64,000 bases of DNA from Lindgomyces ingoldianus. Lineage: Eukaryota; Ascomycota; Dothideomycetes; Pleosporales; Lindgomycetaceae. Shown here in pieces: positions 57,046 to 64,000 of the stretch. The first letter of the stretch is position 1. Every line of letters starts with the position of its first letter. The stretch spans positions 2,582,864 through 2,646,863 of the forward strand of contig NW_022985163.1 in the NCBI RefSeq assembly GCF_010093535.1, read 5' to 3'. The translations under genes were made by a program, and so were the position numbers. The notes under the pieces were generated by a model. That model was not told the DNA's origin and did not search any database. It saw nothing but the letters and a program-made list of their open reading frames with translations.

Positions 57046-58699
57046 CTCTCCAAACCGAGGCAGAACCTCGAACCAGAGGCCTGGCGAGAGATAAAATTAC
57101 GAATTAAGTTATTAGATAGAGAGTGCAGAAAAGAGTGTGGGAGGCATTCAAATGCCGGAAAACCTAGGAAGAAGGATGCGGGACGATGCAGCATAAAAAA
57201 GATGCGTTCAGTGCGGGCCGTTCTAATCCCAGTCAGGAGGAAAAGACGAGTGACTCCGCACCAAAAGGCTAAAATTTCTAGGTGAGACCATTTTTCCAAA
57301 GTATTCTCGTGTGTTTGGGGGCTGCCAGCCCAGCATGTGGCTCAAACAAGCGATGGCTTGCTTGGTGGACGCCACAATTGGTTGCCCACTACTTCCCCGC
57401 TTGCTTCCGAGAAGGCTTGTAATAATGCTCTTGATTGACCAAGCCGACGGAGATCCGGGCATTCGGCCGTGCAGTGTGTAATGATCTGAAAGTAACTTGG
57501 TGGAAGCGAAATTCAACAGCTAGTGAGGCATGCAGCCGTTAAACTGCCATCCTGCAATTTTGGTGAACGAAGGCTGAAGATGATGCAGAGTTGGTGTTTG
57601 AGTAAAGCTGGGAATGTACGAGGAGGGAAATTGTATGCTGGCTATTGCAAACCAGCAGGGACATAATCACGGAAGAACATCCCGCCTTCTTGCTTCTTAC
57701 CACATCGAAATTCGTCCCAGCGGCTGCTTGTCCATTTCCAAGGAAGCACGAACGCACAGCCTCATGGCGCAAACAATGCATGTCCTGATTGCTAATGGCG
57801 TTCGCCAAATTGCATGGCGACAGGGCTGAAGAAGGTCCAAATTTAGCGACAGCAGCAAAAGGGAGAACTCCAGGCTCTTGACATCTTCAACATGTCCTCG
57901 GATGCCTTTTCACCCGACTCATTTTCGTCTGTTTGCTTCTTTGGACGTTTTTAACTCTGCCGTGCGACAATGGCCCCAAGCGCTGTGCCAAAATCCGGTG
58001 AAAAGGATACGGGGCGCAAATACGCGTCCCTCTTACCCCTGAGTCCAGAGCCTCGTGAAGCTGAGGGTTTCGGTTGGCTTTCGTTGTCGGTGACATGCAA
58101 AGGGGTAGTGACGCCATTGCGCTATTCATAGGTCGCGTTCGGGATCTCTCCTCTCATTGATTGCTGCCTGCTGCCTGGACTCAGAGGTGGTTTGTGTTGA
58201 TGTGGGTGATGATGAGGAAACAGGGGAGGGGCTGAAGAATGTTGGACCGATCGGCACGTGATTCTCCGTCGGCCCCTTGACGCAGCATTTTCAGCTTTGG
58301 CATTGTTCTTTCGTCAACCATCGTCAAGGAGTTCGACGCACGATTCTCCTCAGAGGTATCGACCATTTTTCCAGTCGACCTCCCATATTCTCATTCCAGC
58401 GATGTCATCGCATCTTGTGCTGTAGATGTCGCGCGATGTGTGTTTGAGTTCAGCCCTGCTTCGTGCAACTTGGATGCCTTGAAGTGTTGTAATATCATGT
58501 GGATTTACTCCCCCTACTAGATAGGAATACATGTCGCTGCAATTCGACCCTGCTACAAGTATATTGCTTCGCCATCTCTCGATCTTCTAAAAGACTTGAG
58601 ATGTTCTGCAAGGGAATTCCGGAAGATTGAAAGCCATGAGTACGCACCGGAGAAGTCTCAAACCTCGACGAGAACACTAACTAACAATTGCAATATTTA
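57046..58699. other. Intergenic region
   Basis: Upstream region of the Cys-rich membrane protein. A short 5' exon encoding a signal peptide might lie near 57.1-57.3 kb but cannot be fixed. No other gene is supported. Confidence 0.35.
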
Positions 58700-60690
58700 G
58701 ACACTCAAGACTATTCTAAGACCATTGACCTCGTACATCTCGAAACGATACCTCTCACGAAAGTGTACATCCACGAGGAAGCGAAATATGAAGTCGGGCA
58801 AAGGATACCGCGAACATCGATATGACGGACTAGGTTTTCAGGCTAGCACGGTGGAGTTCTCCTCTCTGTCTTAGCTGCTTTAGCCGTTCTTTTCATGAAA
58901 GTTATACTCGCAATACCAGCTACTATGGTCTGGAAGCCAATGGTGGTGTAGCTACTGCTTGCTTTTACTAGAGGCTTCATCAAGGCTAGTGGTTGGACCA
59001 CTGCAATACACCTTTTGAGAAAGAGGCTTACAACGCACATACGAACCATAAATGGTTAGATGTCGGAGTGCCAAGCGTGAGGAACCTCTCTTCCATCCGC
59101 CCTGCAAGGACAGTACTCTGGTGTATGCTATCTATGAGCAGCGTGCCGTTGCACTTCCTACAAGTCATTCGCCAAACGTTTGTGAGTAAAGTTGACTAAT
59201 GGCCTCATAGTTATAACAGTATCCTGTTTGAAACAATTGCAGCAAATAACGTTGACTTCCTCATTGCGTCTGCCGAGTTTTTTACCAGGAAGGATAGTTC
59301 GAATTAGAACATTAGTGCCGAAATCCTAAACTCCACCAATAATTTCGTCTCCAGACTCGAAGATCTTTCATTTGACGACAAATACCTCGATCTAAAATTA
59401 TTCGAGAACATTACAGGCTCGGAGTGTAAGGCACGATATGGCGGACCCTTCATCACGAAATGCTGGCGCAGGTTTTGCCGTTCCCCCTGTCGGTATTTGC
59501 GAGATTCTTGGAATGAATGCCTCCGATTCCCTAAAGTTAGCCGTATCCTGTAGCGGGGATCTACTAATTCAACGTTACAACGGAGGACCAGACTTTGCAT
59601 ATACGCGCTCAAACGAATCCTTCTCAAGTCTCCACTAACTGACTGGCATCTGCTAGACTGTCTCAGCCAGATTGTCGACTAAAAGTGTCAAGTTGAATCC
59701 GTTCTCTGGAAAGTCCCTGAAACACGTCTCAATCAAAAATGGCAGCCTCAAAATCGGGAATCGTGGTTTGGTGCATGCAGTGCTGGGAGGTGGATTGTCT
59801 CTTTCCTTTAGTGCGTCCATGGCGGTTGGTTCCCTCTCCCTTTTGCAAGGCTGATTGTGTTCTAGGCACATAGCCGCTATCGCTATGGCCACGCCTCTCC
59901 TCGGGGTCATCAACATGAATAAATCCAATTCCCAAGATACCCGGAACGGTTTTGGCAAAGTAGACACTAACTACTGAATCGATATAAATCTCAGCTCGTC
60001 AGACTCCATCATGCCCTAAGTCCTCCTAGCAAACTTACTACAAACGATTATATCTCTCCTTTACCTCACTTATAATAGCCTTTTTACCTGCATGCTGGCG
60101 GGCCGAGAATGGGTGCGCTACGCCATTCAGCACGCTCCGTTGCGTGTTATGATTCCTTGTCCCGACCAGCGGTCAACCTACTTCCTCCAGCTCCCCCACA
60201 CATGGAGTGTTCCCTTGTTGGTCGCTGGTATCTTACTTCACCGGTTCGTCTTGCAATCAATCTGCCCAGCTAGTACCCCAGCGTACAAGAATGGAGTCCT
60301 AGTCTTGACATTTGACGACTAACGATGTGCAGCCACCTGTCTAAGTCCGAAAGCGTCTTTTCAGGGCTAGGATACTCGGGCTCTGCGCTTATCGCCACTA
60401 TTAGCTGAGGTTCCACTCCCATGGGCGCCTACCTACTTGCTGCATGCATTAGTCGATATCCAAAGTGTTTACCAGTCGGCGGAACCAATAGTGCTGTTAT
60501 TAGTGCTGCACGCCATTTACAACATGAGGGCGACTCCATAGTTGAGGTGGGGGCAGACATTGCGGAGGCACCGGTCCAGTGGGGCGTGACCATCAGGGGA
60601 GAGAGGGACAAAATAGGGCACTGTTGCTTTAGCAGCGATGAAGTAGGCCAGCCGAGAGTAGCGTGTTTATATACCGGGTACGATAAATGA
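58700..60690 (+). pseudogene. Decayed DUF6536-type fungal membrane protein gene
   Basis: Pieces in different frames match, in order, the large fungal membrane proteins with an N-terminal DUF6536 domain: HKWLDVGVPSVRNLSSIRPA with RTVLWCMLSMSSVPLHFL, then SRLEDLSFDDKYLDLKLFEN and CKARYGGPFIT. Further on are MLAGREWVRYAIQHAPLRVM, QRSTYFLQLPHTWSVPLLVA and GILLHRFVLQS. Last are GGTNSAVISAARHLQHEGDS and GHCCFSSDEVGQPRVACLYT. Stops and frame changes between them are too many for introns alone, and key connecting parts are missing. Function in intact relatives is unknown. Assignment rests on remembered family sequence. Confidence 0.6.
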
Positions 60691-61292
60691 TTTGACTAAT
60701 TTAAGGTCGAAATAGGAAATACTGGCCATGCTGTCGAGTTGATAGTATTAGGAGCTCTTGGTAAGCGGGCAGAGTGGCTCCTGATTTCGGAATGACTAAG
60801 CGTTGAAAGGGGTGGTGAAAGGCCACCATCACCACGACTTCACGTCGCCAAGACTCACCGCTCTTCAAGAGCAGGAATTTCTCCCAGCCTCCAGCGGTCC
60901 GTCAGCACGCCGTCAGCCTACACGCACTTCACTCGCAGCATAAAATTCTCAAGTTCCGTTCTCTAACCCCACTAATGTCTCACTTCTCCCACGACCGTCT
61001 GGAGCGCTTCTCTCCGTGTACACCTCTTTCGTATCTTGGATTTGTTGAGCGTCGTCGTCGGCACAGCCGTCGCTCGAAGCCTCGCAGTCCTGCAGCGTTA
61101 TCTGCCACGACGACCTCCCTCATATCACGAAGTTCGAAAGAGCTATTCCTACAACTGCCTCGCCCGTGTCTCTAGTCTCGTCAGCTCTTATTTCCTACGA
61201 GGATTTCATCCCCCCCTTCGGCTCTCTTCTCCGCTACTCTTCTCCGCTAACACATCACTCGCGTCACGAGCTCCTATGGACAAGTCTTCGAG
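60691..61292. other. Intergenic region
   Basis: Upstream region of the next gene, with pyrimidine-rich leader-like sequence from about 60.9 kb. Open frames here overlap in several frames; none is called. Confidence 0.35.
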
Positions 61293-62177
61293 ATGCCTGG
61301 GCCCCGCTGTGAACACTCTACCCGAAATGAGCTCCCTGAACTCCCTATTGCTGCCTCTCAAGCGACTGTCGAAGCTACAGACTTCCTTCGTCCAGACGAT
61401 GACGTCAAGCACGTACTAATCACCATTTCCGAGAAGCTTCTTGAGCATTATGACCGGAGTACGATGTGGAAGGCTACAGACGATGATCCAGACATTGTTT
61501 CACTGAAAACACTTAATGATAGACTCTACGACGGCAAACTAGTCCTTAGTCCGGTGAAAGCACGAAATTGCGATAAAGTTAGGATCCGAGCCGCAGTCCA
61601 CCATCGCATCTCCAAACTACCGCATCGCCGTCCACTTGAAGACTTCGAGGACCTCTATTACGCCGCACTCCAGAAGATCAAGGATATGCACCAACATATC
61701 AAGCTCCGCATCGACAACAACTTCAATCAGACGGCCGACCCCCTCTATGTCGGCGGCCCATCCATTTCCGAGTTCGAGTACTTGCTGTTTGGTTGTTGGG
61801 CCATTTTGAACGACACCGCCCTTGTAAAGACTCTAGACAATGCAATTCAGCGCTCTCGCGTCAGATCACTTCATCTAGACATCGTCGAGAAGGTTCGGAA
61901 GAAAGAGCTCAATCCAGACGCTGCAAATGATCTCATTGCAGACCTCTACAATCTAGAAGAATACGAGAACGTTCCGGGACTGGCCTGGATTGGTGGCTGG
62001 TCTGCCGCGATGATTGGAGCTTGGCTCCAAGAGAAGTATCGTTTTGTTTTGGAAGTAGAGTGGGAGGAGGAGAAGCGGAAGGAGGGGAGGGCGGCGTTTG
62101 AGAGGAGGGCGGGGGAGGTTCAAGCCTATGGGCGATATTTGAGAGATTTGGCACTGGCGGCGATGTCCCGAGACTGA
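61293..62177 (+). CDS. Unknown soluble helical protein
   Basis: 294 residues in one exon; no family recognised. It is mostly helical and charged: DVKHVLITISEKLLEHYDRS, EDFEDLYYAALQKIKDMHQH, EFEYLLFGCWAILNDTALVK, a glycine turn (GLAWIGGWSAAMIGAWLQEK) and a strongly charged C-terminal helix (WEEEKRKEGRAAFERR). No signal peptide or TM segment. The ATG at 61293 was taken as the first in frame; the first 30 residues look unstructured, so a later start is possible. Lies at the edge of a gene-free AT-rich stretch. Confidence 0.6.
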   Translation: MPGPRCEHSTRNELPELPIAASQATVEATDFLRPDDDVKHVLITISEKLLEHYDRSTMWKATDDDPDIVSLKTLNDRLYDGKLVLSPVKARNCDKVRIRAAVHHRISKLPHRRPLEDFEDLYYAALQKIKDMHQHIKLRIDNNFNQTADPLYVGGPSISEFEYLLFGCWAILNDTALVKTLDNAIQRSRVRSLHLDIVEKVRKKELNPDAANDLIADLYNLEEYENVPGLAWIGGWSAAMIGAWLQEKYRFVLEVEWEEEKRKEGRAAFERRAGEVQAYGRYLRDLALAAMSRD

Positions 62178-64000
62178 GTTCCTCAGGGGGTTTTGGGTGG
62201 CTTTATGAACGAGGACTGGCGTTTGATAACGATTAGATACCCACCTAATGATTGTCTTTTCGTCTAGTTAAATAGACTCTAGTGTGTATTCCCAAAACTG
62301 GTTTTGCGATTATCATGCCTGCCGAAAGCATGATGAAGCTGTACAGGAACATTCGCAGGACAAGGGCCACCCCAATGAAGTAATTCTGCCATTTGTTGTT
62401 CACCTTCTTACATTCCTGATGCTGCAAGATTCCGCAACTGATGTGCCTTCTCTCTACGCTACTGCCATATCTACTTACATATTTTCTCGTCGCCTTTTGT
62501 AGCTTCTGGATACAGCCTTGCATGCTTTACTACCCGCCCTCATTACTAAACCCTTAGAGCAGAATGCTAGAAACGGAAAGCTTCTTTTTATCTAATACAA
62601 TCCATTAAGTGCCTCTTAAAGAGAGAAGTGATGTGATATTTAGCGTATGCAAAATCAACGGAATTCTTGGCGCTCTGAGGAGACTTGTGTTTCCCGAAAC
62701 ACAATTTCTTTCATATCTCAGCAACGTAAATATATTTCTGCATAAAAGGAATATATCTCGCTCTATAAGCTCTTCTATATATAATATTAACGTCTGTATT
62801 ATATATTAGAAAGAGATACCGCTGTAAAGAGCAGATTTCTACTCCATAGATTTTTGCATTCTTGCATGCCAAGACTATTAAGCGGGCCCAAGAAGACTGT
62901 AGAAAAGAATCACAACCCTCTTACATCTCAGCAACTACGCAAAATTAATTAAAAACAAAGGCAGTGAAAGATTCTACTTATAGGGGAGACGATACTATAG
63001 GACTCTACTAGATTTTAATTGCGTAGTTATCATCAGAAATCAGAAGGGAAGGAGAGCAAGTCTCGCAGAGCGCCAGAAATTTCGTCGAGATTTGCCCACG
63101 CTAAATAGAATGTGGGGTGCCAAGTCCTGAGTTGATTGGACAGCCCATCGATGAACCCGCAGGCTTTCATATATTCACAAACCTGAAGATATCTCAATAA
63201 TAGGGCCCTAGAGATTGTATTCCACTACCATTTTCACATGCAGAGGAGTGAAAGAAGGCGGTAGAAAATATTCCTAACGCTAAGCAGAGGAGCGCAGCAA
63301 GCAACAGGAAGAGTAGGTCATACTGAAACCTTGACCACCCACGCCACGATCCTTCCCATCATACAACGCAGAACCAACTCTTTAGAAATTAATATATAAC
63401 GCTCTCAGAATTACACGTATGCACTTTTATTCTATCCCTTCTTTTTTTACTACTGTCTCTCTAATTTCTGTTACACGCTTTTTTAATTTAAGATGTGTTC
63501 CTCAAGATTTAGCGAAATGTGCTAATTCGCCCGCTTCAGAAAGTGTGAGCACCTTTTGAAGAATGGCAGTGACTGCACGCCAAGCTTCAGTAACAAAACC
63601 ACTATTTCGAACTTTGAATTGGAGATTTGTGCAGACCTTGCATGACGCAACCATTCATGGAGTACATAGAGAGGCGATTCTGTGATAGGCTTGCTCATCA
63701 AGTTTCAGGTCCAAGTCTTTCACTTCCTAATATAGCACTCTGCTATTCTACGGATCCGTCGAAGTGCGAAGCCGGCAGTAAACTCCCACAACTAGGTCGA
63801 AAGTTCGAAGTTGGGCTTAATGGCGGAATGATAGATTGTCGACCTCTGGGATGAAAAACTTGGCGATCTTCATGCGTTCAAGTGCTGCGCGTTCTCGTGC
63901 GATTACTGAGGAAATTTAAACCGAATTTCTGGGTATGCCACTGCGTCAGTCTGATATGTCCAGGCCAGGGGGTTGGTTGACTCAACAAGTAGCTCGAGAC
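62178..64000. other. AT-rich region without genes
   Basis: From about 62.5 to 63.5 kb the sequence is visibly AT-rich, with many TATA/ATAT words (for example TATATATAATATTAACGTC and TTATATATTAG near 62776-62810). No ORF looks coding. It would fit RIP-eroded repeat sequence, but no transposon feature is recognisable. Confidence 0.4.

Noticed and set aside
1..64000. Biosynthetic gene cluster or CRISPR
   Set aside because: No PKS/NRPS/terpene core genes and no regular spaced repeats; the genes are unrelated in function apart from the MAT neighbourhood.

Overview
The window is nuclear DNA of a filamentous ascomycete (Pezizomycotina). Most genes carry several 47-115 bp introns with GT-AG (and some GC-AG) borders and CTAAC/CTGAT-like branch sites. 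The families are fungal: a Sur7/PalI eisosome protein, a Zn2Cys6 regulator, Atg29, an SMP/PH lipid-transfer protein, mating-type genes, APN2 and COX13. A PH/SMP-domain gene on one side of the mating-type genes and APN2-COX13 on the other, with no SLA2 in view, reminds me of Dothideomycetes such as Botryosphaeriales. That placement is recalled, not computed.

The centre of interest is the mating-type (MAT) locus at about 22.0-24.6 kb. An intact alpha-box gene (MAT1-1-1, + strand) and an intact HMG-box gene (MAT1-2-1, - strand) lie tail to tail in one haploid locus, which predicts a homothallic fungus. Both genes start inside a perfect 197-bp inverted repeat (22592-22788 and 24352-24548) that holds the start codon and the first 61 codons of each. 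Recombination between the arms would flip the 1,563-bp core and exchange the 3' parts, so that each promoter would drive the other intact mating-type gene. The HMG protein therefore carries an N-terminus that looks borrowed from the alpha protein, and the two proteins also end in similar C-terminal motifs. An intact Tc1/mariner transposase sits directly upstream of MAT1-2-1, and a possible small two-exon gene lies head to head with MAT1-1-1.

Layout. 0-6 kb: Sur7-like gene (5' end unresolved), MCT-type MFS transporter and a divergent Zn2Cys6 regulator sharing a promoter with a CGG cluster. 6-10 kb: ATG29 with a 10-nt microexon and a 355-aa unknown protein. 10-18.6 kb: gene-poor, holding one intronless secreted orphan and one small F-box-like protein. 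18.7-21.6 kb: SMP/PH (Nvj2-like) gene. 22-24.6 kb: MAT. 24.6-26.1 kb: mariner element. 26.4-29.6 kb: APN2 and COX13, divergent. 32-34 kb: Dal5-type transporter. 35-42 kb: secreted Lys/Ala/Gly-repeat protein, a small membrane protein and a GT90 glycosyltransferase. 44-51.6 kb: a large acidic DUF2457-like protein and an alpha/beta hydrolase. 52-55 kb: a decayed GH95 alpha-fucosidase. 55-57 kb: a Cys-rich single-pass membrane protein. 58.7-60.7 kb: a decayed DUF6536 membrane-protein gene. 61.3-62.2 kb: an unknown protein, then an AT-rich stretch without genes.

No rRNA, convincing tRNA or CRISPR was seen. Exon borders were set by eye from splice signals, reading frame and remembered family sequence. 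Where several exons are given, their lengths sum to a multiple of three.
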